Assembly (NCBI GenBank): GCA_028868825.1
Contig: JAGWTU010000016.1
Location: 39,607 to 103,606, forward strand
Direction of reading: 5' to 3'
Length of the DNA: 64,000 nt
Source: Burkholderiales bacterium
GTDB taxonomy: Bacteria > Pseudomonadota > Gammaproteobacteria > Burkholderiales > Burkholderiaceae_C
In this document: piece by piece, positions 29,875 to 41,488 of the stretch
Numbering within the stretch: the first letter of the stretch is position 1
How the letters are laid out: each line of letters opens with the position of its first letter
The notes under the pieces: generated by a model
The model's database searches: none
Seen by the model: only the letters and a program-made list of their open reading frames with translations
What the model was told of the DNA's origin: nothing
Program-made: the position numbers and the translations under genes

Positions 29875-29918
29875 GAGCGCGGCGACGCGCGACTCAGGAA
29901 ACGAGCGCGGCGACGCGC
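29875..29918. repeat. Direct repeat at the end of the UDG-family gene
   Basis: The 16-base unit GAGCGCGGCGACGCGC occurs at 29875-29890 and 29903-29918, 28 bases apart. The second copy is inside the last codons of the minus-strand gene and the first is just beyond its stop. The flanks also agree, so this looks like a short tandem duplication of the gene's 3' end, stop codon included. Confidence 0.7.
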
Positions 29919-30529
29919 TCGCGCAGCACCGGCAGCACCTCGGCCTCGAACCAGGGATGGTCGCGCAGCCAGCGCTGGTTGCGCGGGCTCGGATGCGGCA
30001 GCGGCAGCAGCGCGCTGCCGTGCCGGCGCCAGTCGCGCACCGCGTCGGTGACGCCGGCGCCGCGGTATTGCGGCAGATGCCAGTCGAGCGCGTAGCGGCC
30101 GATGACCAGCGTCAGCTGCAGCTTCGGCAGTCCCGCCAGCAGGCGTGCGCGCCAGGCCGGCGCGCATTCGGGGCGCGGCGCCAGGTCGCCGCCGCGCCCC
30201 GTACCCGGGTAGCACAGACCCATCGGCACGATCGCGATGCGCCTGGCGTCGCAGAAGACCTCCCGGTCGATGCCCATCCAGGCACGCAAGCGGTCGCCGC
30301 TGACATCGTCGAAGGGGATGCCGCTTTCGTGGGCGCGCCGTCCCGGCGCCTGGCCAGCGACGAGGATCTTCGCCGCCGCGTCGATCTGCAGCAGCGGTCG
30401 CGGCGGCAGCGGCAGCGATGCGGCGCAAAGGGTGCAGGCGCGCACCTGAGCGACGAGCGTCGACAATCGGGTCCGCCGGACCGTGATGCGGGCCGGCGAG
30501 CCGTCACCGACCTTCGATGCCATACCCAT
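29894..30529 (-). CDS. Uracil-DNA glycosylase superfamily protein
   Basis: A 211-residue UDG-superfamily protein. Motif A is [17 protein letters not shown] (about 58-74) and the C-terminal motif is LPHPSPRN. An early C-x2-C (ACTLC) with two later cysteines (GLCYPG and PEC) suggests a [4Fe-4S] cluster as in families 4 and 5, though motif A has GQAPG rather than GEAPG. Substrate is not predictable. The start is uncertain: the ATG at 30529 overlaps the divergent mutS start by 47 bases, while a TTG at [11 protein letters not shown] would remove the overlap. mutS as neighbour fits a repair role. Confidence 0.85.
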   Translation of the reverse strand: MGMASKVGDGSPARITVRRTRLSTLVAQVRACTLCAASLPLPPRPLLQIDAAAKILVAGQAPGRRAHESGIPFDDVSGDRLRAWMGIDREVFCDARRIAIVPMGLCYPGTGRGGDLAPRPECAPAWRARLLAGLPKLQLTLVIGRYALDWHLPQYRGAGVTDAVRDWRRHGSALLPLPHPSPRNQRWLRDHPWFEAEVLPVLRERVAALVS

Positions 30530-33131
30530 CTTGAATTCCCTGCCAGCCCCGGAAGCCGCGGTCGACCCCTACGCGGGCCACACGCCGATGATGCAGCAGT
30601 ACCTGCGCATCAAGGCCGAGTTCCCCGACACGCTCGTGTTCTACCGCATGGGCGATTTCTACGAGCTGTTCTACGACGATGCGCGCAAGGCCAACCGCCT
30701 GCTCGACATCACGCTGACGGCGCGCGGCGCGAGCAATGGCGAACCGGTGGTGATGGCCGGCGTGCCGGTGCATGCGGTCGAGGGCTACCTCGCGCGGCTG
30801 ATCAAGCTCGGCGAGGCCGTCGCGGTGGCCGAGCAGGTCGGCGAGGTCACGGGCGCGAAAGGGCCGGTCGAGCGCAAGGTCGTGCGCGTCGTCACGCCCG
30901 GCACCGTCACCGACAGCGAATTGATGGCCGAGCGCGCCGACACGCTGCTGCTGGCCTTGCACAAGCATCGCGTCACCTGGGGCCTGGCCTGGCTGGGCCT
31001 GAGCAGCGGCCAGCTCGGCATCAGCGAATGCGGCGAGGCCGAGCTCGCGGCCTGGCTCGCGCGGCTGGCACCGGCCGAGATCCTGCACGACGGCAGCGCG
31101 CTGCCGGCCGCGATCGGCGAGGCGGGCGGCGCGCGCACGGCGCGTCCGGCCTGGCAGTTCGACAGCACCTTGGGCGAGCGCAAGCTGCGCGAACAGCTGC
31201 AGGTCGCGTCGCTCGCCGGCTTCAATGCCGAGAACTTGCCGGTGGCCCATGCCGCGGCGGCCGCGCTGCTCGCCTTCGCCGAGCACACCCAGGGCCGCGC
31301 ACTGGCCCATGTGCGCACGCTCGCCGTCGAGCGCGCCAGCGACCTCATCGAGCTGCCGCCGGCCACGCACCGCAACCTCGAACTCGTGCAGACGCTGCGC
31401 GGCGAGGACGCGCCAACGCTGCTGTCGCTGCTCGACACCTGCCGCACCGGCATGGGCAGCCGGCTGCTGCGCCATTGGCTGACGCATCCGACACGCGCAC
31501 GCGTGGCGGCGACCGAGCGCCACGAGGCGATCGCAGCGCTGATCGCCCAGGGCTTCGAGCCGCTGCGCGAGGCGCTGCGCGGCGTCAGCGACGTCGAACG
31601 CAGCACCGCCCGCGTCGCGCTGCGCCAGGTGCGCCCGCGCGAACTGGCCGGGCTGCGCTCGACGATCGCGGCGCTGCCGCGGCTGGCCGCCGCGGCGCCG
31701 CGCGGCGCGCCGCTGCTCGAGCGGCTGCACGCGGCGCTCGCGCCCGACCCGGCGCTGGCGCAGGCGCTGCAGGCGATCGCCGACGAACCGGCCGTGCTGC
31801 TGCGCGACGGCGGCGTCATCGCCGCCGGCGTCGACGCCGAGCTCGACGAGCTGCGCGGCATCAACGACAACTGCGACGCCTACCTGCTCGACCTCGAGTC
31901 GCGCGAGCGCGCGCGCACCGGCATCGGCAACCTGCGCGTGCAGTTCAACAAGGTGCACGGCTTCTACATCGAGGTCACCGCATCGGGCATCGACAAGGTG
32001 CCCGCCGACTACCAGCGCCGCCAGACGCTGAAGAACGCCGAGCGCTACATCACGCCCGAGCTCAAGGCCTTCGAGGACAAGGCGCTGTCGGCGCAGGAAC
32101 GATCGCTCTCGCGCGAAAAATGGCTCTACGAGCAATTGCTCGACCGGCTGCAGACGCATCTGCCGACGCTGTCGGCGCTGGCGCGCTCGCTCGCCGCCTT
32201 CGACGCGCTGGCGGCGCTGGCCGAACGCGCGGCCACACTCGCCTGGTGCCGGCCCGAATTCGTGCCCTACCCCTGCATCGAGATCGAGTCCGGCCGCCAC
32301 CCCGTCGTCGAGGCGCGGCTGGCCGAGACCGGCGGCGGCGCCTTCATCGCCAACCATTGCCGGCTCGACGCGAAGACGCGCATGCTCGTCATCACCGGCC
32401 CGAACATGGGCGGCAAGAGCACCTTCATGCGCCAGGTCGCGCTCGCCGTGCTGCTGGCTTCGATCGGCTCCTACGTGCCGGCCGCGGCCTGCCGCATCGG
32501 CCCGATCGACGCCATCCACACGCGCATCGGCGCCGCCGACGACCTCGCCAACGCGCGCTCGACCTTCATGGTCGAGATGACCGAGGCGGCGGCCATCGTC
32601 CACACGGCGACCGCGCACAGCCTGGTGCTGATGGACGAGATCGGCCGCGGCACCAGCACCTTCGACGGCCTGGCGCTGGCCGGCGCGATCGCCTCGCAGC
32701 TGCACGACCGCAACCGCGCCTTCACGCTGTTCGCGACGCATTACTTCGAGCTCACCGATTTCCCGCTGCGCCACGAGCGCGCGATGAACCTGCATGTCGG
32801 CGCCGTCGAGAGCGGCCACGACATCGTCTTCCTGCACCAGATCGAGCCCGGACCGGCCAGCCGCAGCTACGGCGTCCAGGTCGCGCGGCTGGCCGGCATG
32901 CCGGCAGCCGTCGTGCGCCAGGCGCGCGCGACGCTCGAGGCGCTCGAGGCCAAGGCCCGGCAGGGCCAGGCCCAGGTCGACCTGTTCGCCGCACCGCCGC
33001 CGCTGCCGCAGCGCGAGGCCACGCCCATCGAACAGGCGCTGGGGGCCATCGACCCTGATAGCCTCACGCCCCGGGAGGCGCTGGAGGCGCTGTACCGACT
33101 CAAGAAACTGTCGAAAGAAAACTCGCCATGA
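30483..33131 (+). CDS. mutS: DNA mismatch repair protein MutS
   Basis: Recognises mismatches and starts methyl-directed repair. At 882 residues it is somewhat longer than E. coli MutS (853), mostly N-terminally. The mismatch domain has [31 protein letters not shown], with the F-x-E wedge replaced here by the run [11 protein letters not shown] as usual; the clamp and lever follow. The ATPase has Walker [15 protein letters not shown] near residue 640 and [13 protein letters not shown]. The start is uncertain: ATG at 30483 or TTG at 30531. The stop overlaps the next gene by 4 bases. Confidence 0.97.
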   Translation: MMRAGEPSPTFDAIPILNSLPAPEAAVDPYAGHTPMMQQYLRIKAEFPDTLVFYRMGDFYELFYDDARKANRLLDITLTARGASNGEPVVMAGVPVHAVEGYLARLIKLGEAVAVAEQVGEVTGAKGPVERKVVRVVTPGTVTDSELMAERADTLLLALHKHRVTWGLAWLGLSSGQLGISECGEAELAAWLARLAPAEILHDGSALPAAIGEAGGARTARPAWQFDSTLGERKLREQLQVASLAGFNAENLPVAHAAAAALLAFAEHTQGRALAHVRTLAVERASDLIELPPATHRNLELVQTLRGEDAPTLLSLLDTCRTGMGSRLLRHWLTHPTRARVAATERHEAIAALIAQGFEPLREALRGVSDVERSTARVALRQVRPRELAGLRSTIAALPRLAAAAPRGAPLLERLHAALAPDPALAQALQAIADEPAVLLRDGGVIAAGVDAELDELRGINDNCDAYLLDLESRERARTGIGNLRVQFNKVHGFYIEVTASGIDKVPADYQRRQTLKNAERYITPELKAFEDKALSAQERSLSREKWLYEQLLDRLQTHLPTLSALARSLAAFDALAALAERAATLAWCRPEFVPYPCIEIESGRHPVVEARLAETGGGAFIANHCRLDAKTRMLVITGPNMGGKSTFMRQVALAVLLASIGSYVPAAACRIGPIDAIHTRIGAADDLANARSTFMVEMTEAAAIVHTATAHSLVLMDEIGRGTSTFDGLALAGAIASQLHDRNRAFTLFATHYFELTDFPLRHERAMNLHVGAVESGHDIVFLHQIEPGPASRSYGVQVARLAGMPAAVVRQARATLEALEAKARQGQAQVDLFAAPPPLPQREATPIEQALGAIDPDSLTPREALEALYRLKKLSKENSP

Positions 33132-33952
33132 CCTATTGCGTGGGCATCCGCCTCAACGCCGGACTCGTCTTCCTGTCCGATTCGCGCACCAACGCCGGAC
33201 TCGACGCGATCAGCACCTTCCGCAAGATGATGATCTACGAGAAGGCCGACGACCGCTTCATGGTCATGCTCTCGGCCGGGAACTTGAGCATCAGCCAGAG
33301 CGTGCGCGAGCTGCTGCAGGTCGAGAAGCTCGACAACGGCGACCAGGAGCCGATCTCGATCTGGAACGCGAAGAGCATGTTCGACGCCACGCGCGTGCTC
33401 GGCGCCGCCGTGCGCCGCGTCTACGACCAGGACGGCCCGTCGCTGCGCGCCAGCGGCATCGATTTCAACGCCAGCATGATCTTCGGCGGCCAGATCAAGG
33501 GCGAGGCGATGCGCCTGTTCCTCGTCTACTCGGCCGGCAACTTCATCGAGGCCACGCGCGAGACCTGCTTCTTCCAGGTCGGCGAAAGCAAGTACGGCAA
33601 GCCCATCCTCGATCGCGTGCTGACGCCCGCGACCCAGCTCGACGAGGCCGCCAAATGCGCGCTCGTCTCGATGGACAGCACGCTGAAGTCGAACCTCTCG
33701 GTCGGGCTGCCGCTGGACCTGCTGGTCTACCGCGAGGGCCGCTTTGCCTCCGACGAGCATGTCTGCATCGACGAGCGCAACCCGTATTTCCAGATGATCC
33801 ACAGCACCTGGGGCCAGCGCCTGCGCGAGGTCTTCGAGGGCATCGACGACCCGCGCTGGGACGGCGGCGACGCGGCGCACCCGCTGATGGTCGGCAGCGA
33901 GCGCTACGAGCCGATGCGCAAGATCACGAATCCGGGCGAACGCATCGTCTGA
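33128..33952 (+). CDS. Betaproteobacterial proteasome homologue (BPH/Anbu-like)
   Basis: A 274-residue Ntn-hydrolase of the proteasome beta-subunit superfamily. The sequence begins [29 protein letters not shown]; removal of Met exposes Thr as nucleophile, and the following aspartate and lysine-bearing strands agree with proteasome-type proteases (FRKMMIYE). The group, called BPH or Anbu-like, forms homo-oligomers and has no known dedicated unfoldase. The usual Anbu partners (alpha-E, transglutaminase, ATP-grasp genes) are absent; instead the ATG overlaps the mutS stop (ATGA). Substrate unknown. Confidence 0.88.
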   Translation: MTYCVGIRLNAGLVFLSDSRTNAGLDAISTFRKMMIYEKADDRFMVMLSAGNLSISQSVRELLQVEKLDNGDQEPISIWNAKSMFDATRVLGAAVRRVYDQDGPSLRASGIDFNASMIFGGQIKGEAMRLFLVYSAGNFIEATRETCFFQVGESKYGKPILDRVLTPATQLDEAAKCALVSMDSTLKSNLSVGLPLDLLVYREGRFASDEHVCIDERNPYFQMIHSTWGQRLREVFEGIDDPRWDGGDAAHPLMVGSERYEPMRKITNPGERIV

Positions 33953-33967
33953 GCGCGCCGTTCGGGT

Positions 33968-34624
33968 TCACCGCAGCGCCCAGCCGAGCGCGGCGATGAA
34001 ATGGCAGCTGCTGCCGGCCATCACGAGCAGATGCCAGACGAAGTGGGCGTAGCGCAGCCTCGAATCGAGGAGGAAGACGACGGCGCCGGCCGTGTAGCAG
34101 ACGCCGCCGGCGACGAGCCAGGCGAGCCCGGCGCCATCCATGCGCTCGAACAGCGGCACCGCGGCGACGAGGGCGACCCAGCCCATCGCGACGTAGAGGC
34201 CGGTCGACCACAGCGGGTGCTTGAGGCGATCGAAGAGCTTGGCCGCGACGCCGATCGCCGCCGCGCCCCAGACGACGCCGAACAGCGACCAGCCCCAGGC
34301 ACCGCGCAGCACGCCGAGCAGGAACGGCATGTAGCTGCCGGCGATGAACAGATAGATCGCGGCATGGTCCATCCGTCCGAGCCAGGCCTTGGCCGCGCCG
34401 CCGGGCAGCGCGTGGTAGACGGTCGAGACGGCGTAGAGCAGGATCATCGTCGCGGTGAAGATCGCCGCGGCGGCGATGTCGGCGGCCGAGCCCTGGCGCG
34501 ACGCGTGGACGACGAGCACCGGCAGCGCGGCGATCGCCAGGGCACAGCCGATGCCATGGCTGACGGCGTTGGCGATCTCCTCGCCGAGGGTCTGCGCGCG
34601 CTCCGCCGCCGTCATCGGATGCAC
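33968..34624 (-). CDS. Hemolysin III / TrhA (PAQR) family membrane protein
   Basis: A 218-residue protein with seven predicted membrane helices. PAQR motifs are visible: E-x-x-N-x-x-S-H-x-x-G at the start (EEIANAVSHGIG), the S-x3-H near residue 68 (AVSTVYHA) and the final H-x3-H region (FVWHLLVMAGSSCH). These His/Asp/Ser residues form a zinc site with hydrolase-like geometry; bacterial members affect membrane lipid homeostasis. Either of two ATGs (MHP or MTAAER) may be used. Four bases separate it from the hydrolase gene upstream, indicating an operon. Confidence 0.9.
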   Translation of the reverse strand: MHPMTAAERAQTLGEEIANAVSHGIGCALAIAALPVLVVHASRQGSAADIAAAAIFTATMILLYAVSTVYHALPGGAAKAWLGRMDHAAIYLFIAGSYMPFLLGVLRGAWGWSLFGVVWGAAAIGVAAKLFDRLKHPLWSTGLYVAMGWVALVAAVPLFERMDGAGLAWLVAGGVCYTAGAVVFLLDSRLRYAHFVWHLLVMAGSSCHFIAALGWALR

Positions 34625-34628
34625 CCGC

Positions 34629-35582
34629 TCATTCGGATTCGAAACGGCCGAGCCGCACCGCCGTGCCGCCCGGCTTGAGATTGCGCGTGCCCGGCATCAC
34701 GAGCACGCAGTCGTCGTAGGGCGTGAGCCAGACGCGATCGCCGTCCTGCGCCAGCGCGGTGCCGGCGCGCGCCACGGTCGCGAATCCCGCCACCGGGATC
34801 AGGAAGCGGAAATCGGCCGATTGCGCGACGACGGCCTCGGTCACGCGCACGAGGCGCTGGCGCCGCGGCAGCGGCAGCCGCGAGCGCGCGGCGACCCAGT
34901 CGGCATCGGCCAGTCCCGTGAGGCCGAGAAACCGCACCAGCGCGTCGATCGCCACCTCGGCCGCGGCGCGCTCCCAGTGGAAGCCGCATTCGATCAGCAG
35001 CGCCTTTTTCGGGCTCGCCGGATCGCCGAAGCCGCCGCGATCGATCATGCGCAGGCCGGCCGCATGGCCGGTGTCGATCAGCAGATCGGCGGGCATGCCC
35101 AGGGCGCGCGCGTAGTCGGCGTTCTTGTCGACGCGGCCGCAGACCATCAGCGGCCGGCAGGGCTCGCTCATCGAATGGAGGTCGAGCAGCAGCTCGGCGC
35201 GGTCGACCCAGGGCCGCAGCGCGCGGGCGCGCTCGAGCTCGACGCTGCGGCGCGCACCATCCAGCGTGGCGTCGTCCCAGACCCGGTTGTAGTCCTCGTC
35301 GACGCAGCGCGAGGCGTACGGATCGGCGGGGTCGAAGCGCTGGAAGGCGGCGACGTTGGCGAAGGCCAGCGTCAGCGCGCCCTGCACCGGCTCGAAGTCG
35401 TCGCGCAGCAGCCAGTCGAGCGCGATGGCGCCGCAGATCTCGTTGCCGTGCGTCAGCGCCTGCACCATCACCTCGGCGCCGGGGCGGCCCGAATCGACGC
35501 GATGGACCCAGTCGACGCCGGTGTTCGACGCGCGCCAGGGTGCCAGGTCCGGGGCTCGGAGTTCGATCGCGATCGCGCTCAT
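34629..35582 (-). CDS. Succinylglutamate desuccinylase/aspartoacylase family hydrolase
   Basis: A 317-residue zinc carboxypeptidase-fold enzyme (AstE/AspA group, M14-like). Zinc ligands are H45 and E48 in THGNEICG and a histidine in LLLDLHSMSE near 145; a catalytic glutamate lies in LLIECGFHWE. Such enzymes remove acyl groups from N-acyl amino acids. It is divergent from the peptide transporter operon that starts 116 bases away, which suggests that it processes something that transporter imports; that is inference. The ATG at 35582 begins the homologous region. Confidence 0.87.
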   Translation of the reverse strand: MSAIAIELRAPDLAPWRASNTGVDWVHRVDSGRPGAEVMVQALTHGNEICGAIALDWLLRDDFEPVQGALTLAFANVAAFQRFDPADPYASRCVDEDYNRVWDDATLDGARRSVELERARALRPWVDRAELLLDLHSMSEPCRPLMVCGRVDKNADYARALGMPADLLIDTGHAAGLRMIDRGGFGDPASPKKALLIECGFHWERAAAEVAIDALVRFLGLTGLADADWVAARSRLPLPRRQRLVRVTEAVVAQSADFRFLIPVAGFATVARAGTALAQDGDRVWLTPYDDCVLVMPGTRNLKPGGTAVRLGRFESE

Positions 35583-35611
35583 GCGGGGCTCCACCGGTGG
35601 TGAAGCACCGA

Positions 35612-35674
35612 GTATCGCCGCCCCGGCGGGGGCGATACGATGCACCGCATGGGTCGAGTCGATAGCATCGACCC
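35612..35674 (+). promoter_or_regulatory. Two inverted repeats before the peptide transporter operon
   Basis: GTATCGCC (35612-35619) pairs with GGCGATAC (35631-35638), and GGGTCGA (35651-35657) pairs with TCGACCC (35668-35674). The first may overlap the promoter (TACGAT at 35636-35641), the second lies in the leader; the ribosome site CGGAGG follows at 35686-35691. They may be operators or an attenuating structure, and the region also serves the divergent hydrolase gene. Confidence 0.45.
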
Positions 35675-35698
35675 CCAAGACATCCCGGAGGTCCGTCC

Positions 35699-37489
35699 AT
35701 GCGCGAGCGAGAACTGCAGTCCCTGATCGAAGACGTGCGACGCGGCGAACTGCCGCGGCGGGACTTCGTCGCCCGGCTCGTCGGCCTGGGCCTGACGGCG
35801 CCGATGGCGGGTTCGCTGCTGCTGCACGCCGGTGTCGCCCAGTCGCAGACGACGGTGCCCTACAAGCCGACCAGGCGCGGCGGCGGCGGCCTGCTGAAGA
35901 CGCTGTGGTGGCAGGGGCCGACGCTGCTGAACCCGCATTTCGCCATCGGCACCAAGGACCAGGAAGGCTGCCGCGTCTTCTACGAGCCGCTGGCCGGTTG
36001 GGACGCCGAGGGCAACCTGATCCCCATCCTCGCCGCCGAGATCCCGACGCGCGACAACGGCGGCCTCGCCGCCGACGGCAAGTCGGTGGTCTGGAAGCTC
36101 AAACCGGGTGCGACCTGGCATGACGGCACGCCCTTCACCGCCGACGACTGCCTCTTCAACTGGCAGTTTGCGATCGACCCGGCGACCGCGGCGACGACGA
36201 TCGGGCCGTACAAGGACATCCAGGTCGAGAAGATCGACGCCCATGCGATCCGCGTGCGCTTCCAGCGCCCGACGCCGTTCTGGGCCCAGGCCTTCGTCGG
36301 CACCTTCGGGATGATGATCCCCAAGCATCTGTTCGCGCCCTACCTCGGCGCCAAGTCGCGCGAGGCGCCGACGAACCTCAAGCCGGTCGGCACCGGCCCG
36401 TTCAAGTTTGTCGACTTCAAGCCCGGGGACCTGGTGCGCGGCACGATCAACACCGCGTACCACATGCCCAACCGGCCGTATTTCGACGCCATCGAGATGA
36501 AGGGCGGCGGCGATGCCGTCTCGGCGGCACGCGCCGTGCTGCAGACGGGCGAGTTCGACTACGCCTGGAACCTGCAGGTCGAGGACGACGTGCTCAAGCG
36601 GCTCGAAGCGGGCGGCCGCGGGCGCCTCGTGCCGGTGCCCGGCGGCGACGTCGAATACCTCGCGCTCAACACCTGCGACCCCAATGTCGAGGTCGATGGC
36701 GAGCGCTCGAGCCTGAAGACCAGGCACCCCTTCTGGAGCGACCCGGCCGTGCGCAAGGCGATGGGGCTGCTCGTCGACCGCCAGGCGATCCAGGATTTCA
36801 TCTACGGCCGCACCGGCTACGCGACACCGAACTTCCTCAACAACCCGCCGCGCTTCCGCAGCCACAACCTGAAGTTCGAGTTCAACATCGACAAGGCCAA
36901 GGCACTGCTCGACGGCGCCGGCTGGAAGCCCGGCGCCGACGGCGTGCGCGAGAAGGGCGGGGTCAAGCTCAAGGGCGTGTTCCAGACCAGCATCAACGCG
37001 CCGCGCCAGAAGTCGCAGCAGATCATCAAGCAGGCCTGCCAGAAGGCCGGCATCGAGCTCGAGCTGAAATCGGTGACGGCCAGCGTGTTCTTCTCTTCCG
37101 ACGTCGCCAACCCCGACACCTACGGCAAGCTCTACGCCGACATGGAGATGTACACGACGACGCAGACCGAACCCGATCCGGCGACCTTCATGCAGCAGTT
37201 CATCAGCAGCCAGGCGTCGACGAAGGCCAACAAATGGCAAGGCCGCAACATCCCCCGCTGGCGCAGCGAGGAATACGACAAGGCCTATGCCGCGTCCGAG
37301 GGCGAGCTCGACCCGGTCAAGCGCGCCGCGCTCTTCATCCGCATGAACGACCTCGTCTGCGGCGACGGCTACGTGATCCCGCTCGTCAACCGCCCGCGTC
37401 CCTCGGGCGTCGGCAACAAGCTCGTGACGCAGCTCTCGGGCTGGGACAACATCATGTGGGCCGTCCACTCCTGGTACCGCGAAACCTGA
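35699..37489 (+). CDS. Dipeptide/oligopeptide ABC transporter substrate-binding protein
   Basis: A 596-residue SBP_bac_5 family receptor. The N-terminus RRDFVARLVGLGL followed by a hydrophobic stretch to AQSQT looks like a twin-arginine or related signal, preceded by 19 polar residues. The mature protein has the family signatures WKLKPGATWHDGTPFTADDC and VGTGPFKF. It is first of five genes (binding protein, two permeases, two ATPases). The family binds di- and oligopeptides but also nickel or opines, so the ligand is open. CGGAGG supports the ATG. Confidence 0.92.
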   Translation: MRERELQSLIEDVRRGELPRRDFVARLVGLGLTAPMAGSLLLHAGVAQSQTTVPYKPTRRGGGGLLKTLWWQGPTLLNPHFAIGTKDQEGCRVFYEPLAGWDAEGNLIPILAAEIPTRDNGGLAADGKSVVWKLKPGATWHDGTPFTADDCLFNWQFAIDPATAATTIGPYKDIQVEKIDAHAIRVRFQRPTPFWAQAFVGTFGMMIPKHLFAPYLGAKSREAPTNLKPVGTGPFKFVDFKPGDLVRGTINTAYHMPNRPYFDAIEMKGGGDAVSAARAVLQTGEFDYAWNLQVEDDVLKRLEAGGRGRLVPVPGGDVEYLALNTCDPNVEVDGERSSLKTRHPFWSDPAVRKAMGLLVDRQAIQDFIYGRTGYATPNFLNNPPRFRSHNLKFEFNIDKAKALLDGAGWKPGADGVREKGGVKLKGVFQTSINAPRQKSQQIIKQACQKAGIELELKSVTASVFFSSDVANPDTYGKLYADMEMYTTTQTEPDPATFMQQFISSQASTKANKWQGRNIPRWRSEEYDKAYAASEGELDPVKRAALFIRMNDLVCGDGYVIPLVNRPRPSGVGNKLVTQLSGWDNIMWAVHSWYRET

Positions 37490-37502
37490 GCTCGGGTAAT
37501 TC

Positions 37503-38462
37503 TTGGGCCCCTATCTCCTGCGCCGGCTGGCGATCGCGCTGCCGAGCCTGCTCGGCATCAGCCTCGTGCTGTTCACGGTGCTGGCGCTGGCGCCGGGTGA
37601 TCCTTTCGGCGAACTGGCGACGAATCCCAACGTGCCGCCCGAGGTGCAGGCGGCGCTGCGCCACCAGTTCGGACTCGACGACCCGGTCTGGCAGCGCTAT
37701 CTGCATTGGCTGCTGGCGATGCTGCACGGCAACTGGGGTTTCTCCTTCGTCAGTCGCGTCGACGTCGACATCCTGATCCGCCAGCGCGTGCCGGTGACGC
37801 TGGCGATCATCGGCGCCTCGCAGCTGCTGGCGCTGTCGATCGCGCTGCCGGTGGGCATCGTCGCGGCGACGAAGCCCTATTCGCTGTTCGACAAGCTCGC
37901 GAACACGATCGCCTTCATGGGCTTCTCGCTGCCGACCTTCTTCACCGGCCTGCTGCTGATCCTGCTGTTCTCGATCAAGCTGCATTGGCTGCCCTTCGTC
38001 TTCCGCAGCGACATCGCGGCCACCGGCTGGGACTGGTGGTGGCGGCAGTTCCAGCAATCGATCATGCCGATCGCCGTGCTCGGCCTGTTCCAGGGCGCGA
38101 GCTGGACGCGCTTCGTGCGCTCGGCCGTGCTCGACGTCGTGCGGCTCGACTACGTGACGACGGCGCGCAGCAAGGGCCTGGCCGAGCGCGTCGTCGTGCT
38201 GCGGCATGTCGTGCGCAACGCGCTGATCCCGGTCGTCACGCTGGTGGCGCTGACGATGCCGCAGGTCTTCGGCGGCGCCATCGTCACCGAGCAGATCTTC
38301 CGCGTGCCCGGCATCGGCTCGCTGCTCATCGACGCCATCCTGCGCAACGACACGCCGGTGATCATGGCCGTGACCTTCGTCTTCGCCTGCCTCGTGATCC
38401 TCTTCAACCTGATCGCCGATCTCCTCTATGGCTGGCTCGACCCCCGCATCAGCTTCCGTTGA
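37503..38462 (+). CDS. Peptide ABC transporter permease, DppB type
   Basis: A 319-residue inner-membrane permease with six helices. The start is a TTG at 37503, 13 bases after the previous stop; MGPYLLRRLAIALPSLLGISLVLFTV is the typical first helix. The EAA coupling loop is EYVTTARSKGLAE-like (LDYVTTARSKGLAERVVVLRH) at about 217-237, and the C-terminal EQIFRVPGIGSL is conserved in DppB/OppB. It pairs with the next gene as heterodimer. It overlaps the next gene by 35 bases. Confidence 0.93.
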   Translation: MGPYLLRRLAIALPSLLGISLVLFTVLALAPGDPFGELATNPNVPPEVQAALRHQFGLDDPVWQRYLHWLLAMLHGNWGFSFVSRVDVDILIRQRVPVTLAIIGASQLLALSIALPVGIVAATKPYSLFDKLANTIAFMGFSLPTFFTGLLLILLFSIKLHWLPFVFRSDIAATGWDWWWRQFQQSIMPIAVLGLFQGASWTRFVRSAVLDVVRLDYVTTARSKGLAERVVVLRHVVRNALIPVVTLVALTMPQVFGGAIVTEQIFRVPGIGSLLIDAILRNDTPVIMAVTFVFACLVILFNLIADLLYGWLDPRISFR

Positions 38463-39350
38463 AGCGCCGCGGCGCGTCGTCTCGCCCGCGGCCGAGGCCT
38501 GGCGGCGCTTCCGGCGCCATCGCATGGCCGTGTTCAGCCTCGTGCTGCTGGCGGCGATCGCCGCCGCGGTGGCCTTCGGGCCGCTGCTGTGGAAGGTCGC
38601 GATCGCCGACATCGACTTCACGGCGCGCCTGGCGACCCCGAGCGCGGCTCATCCCTTCGGCACCGACGACCTCGGCCAGGACCTGCTCGCGCGCATGCTC
38701 TACGGCGGCCGCATCAGCATCGCCGTCGGCCTCGCGGCGATGGCGATGTCGGTCGGCGTTGGCGTGCTCGTCGGGTCGATCGCCGGCATCTCGCGCGGCG
38801 CCGTCGACAGCGCGCTGATGTGGCTCACCGACCTCTTCCTCTCGCTGCCGCAACTGCCGCTGCTGCTGCTGCTGATCTACCTCTTCCGCGAGCCGCTGAA
38901 GATCGCCTTCGGGCCCGAGGTCGGCGTCTTCCTGCTCATCGTCGTCATCATCGGCGCCTTCCGCTGGATGCCGACGGCGCGGCTCGTGCGGGCGCAGTTC
39001 TTCAGCCTGCGCGAGAAGGAGTTCGTCGAGGCGGCACGCGCGCTCGGCGCGTCGACGCCGCGCATCGTGCTGCGGCACATCCTGCCCAACGCGCTGGGGC
39101 CGGTGATCGTCGCCGGCACCATCGACGTCGCCGCGGCGATCATCGCCGAGAGCACGCTGTCGTTCCTCGGCCTGGGCTTTCCGCCCGACATCCCGACCTG
39201 GGGCCGGATCCTCTACGACGCCAAGGACTACCTCGACATCGCGCCGCATTGGGCGCTGTTCCCGGGGCTGGCGATCTTCCTCACCGTGCTGACGATCAAC
39301 TTCGTCGGCGACGGGCTGCGCGACGCGCTCGATCCGCGGCGGGTCATGTG

Positions 39351-39351
<1 letters not shown>
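38428..39351 (+). CDS. Peptide ABC transporter permease, DppC type
   Basis: A 307-residue permease with an N-terminal cytosolic segment ([20 protein letters not shown]), as in OppC N-terminal domains, then six helices. Conserved motifs are [23 protein letters not shown] and the EAA loop [26 protein letters not shown]. The start at 38428 overlaps the DppB-like gene by 35 bases; a later start is possible but would lose part of the arginine-rich segment. The stop codon shares a base with the next ATG (TGATG). Confidence 0.93.
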
Positions 39352-41299
<1,948 letters not shown>

Positions 41300-41301
41300 T
41301 G

Positions 41302-41321
41302 CCGGCCGCCGGCCCGGCCGG
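41302..41321 (+). terminator. GC hairpin after the peptide transporter operon
   Basis: CCGGCC (41302-41307) and GGCCGG (41316-41321) form a stem two bases after the operon's last stop. No T-run follows, so Rho-independent termination is not assured; it may only protect the mRNA end. Confidence 0.4.
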
Positions 41322-41488
41322 AATGCGGGCGCAGCGGCAGCGCAAATCTTCACAATGAATCGTCCGTCTTGCCGTCGGTAAAGTAGATCGAAAGCGTCGG
41401 CGCGGCGCGACTGGGGTGCAACCCTGACGCCGGGAATGGGTCTACAGTGGCACCGAGGAACCCGGTTCCGTCGATGAGGAGTCCTGCG

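Noticed and set aside
28895..33058. A 1387-codon plus-strand open frame across ggt, the UDG gene and mutS
   Set aside because: It is an arginine/alanine-rich out-of-frame shadow caused by high G+C; MutS and Ggt are intact in other frames.
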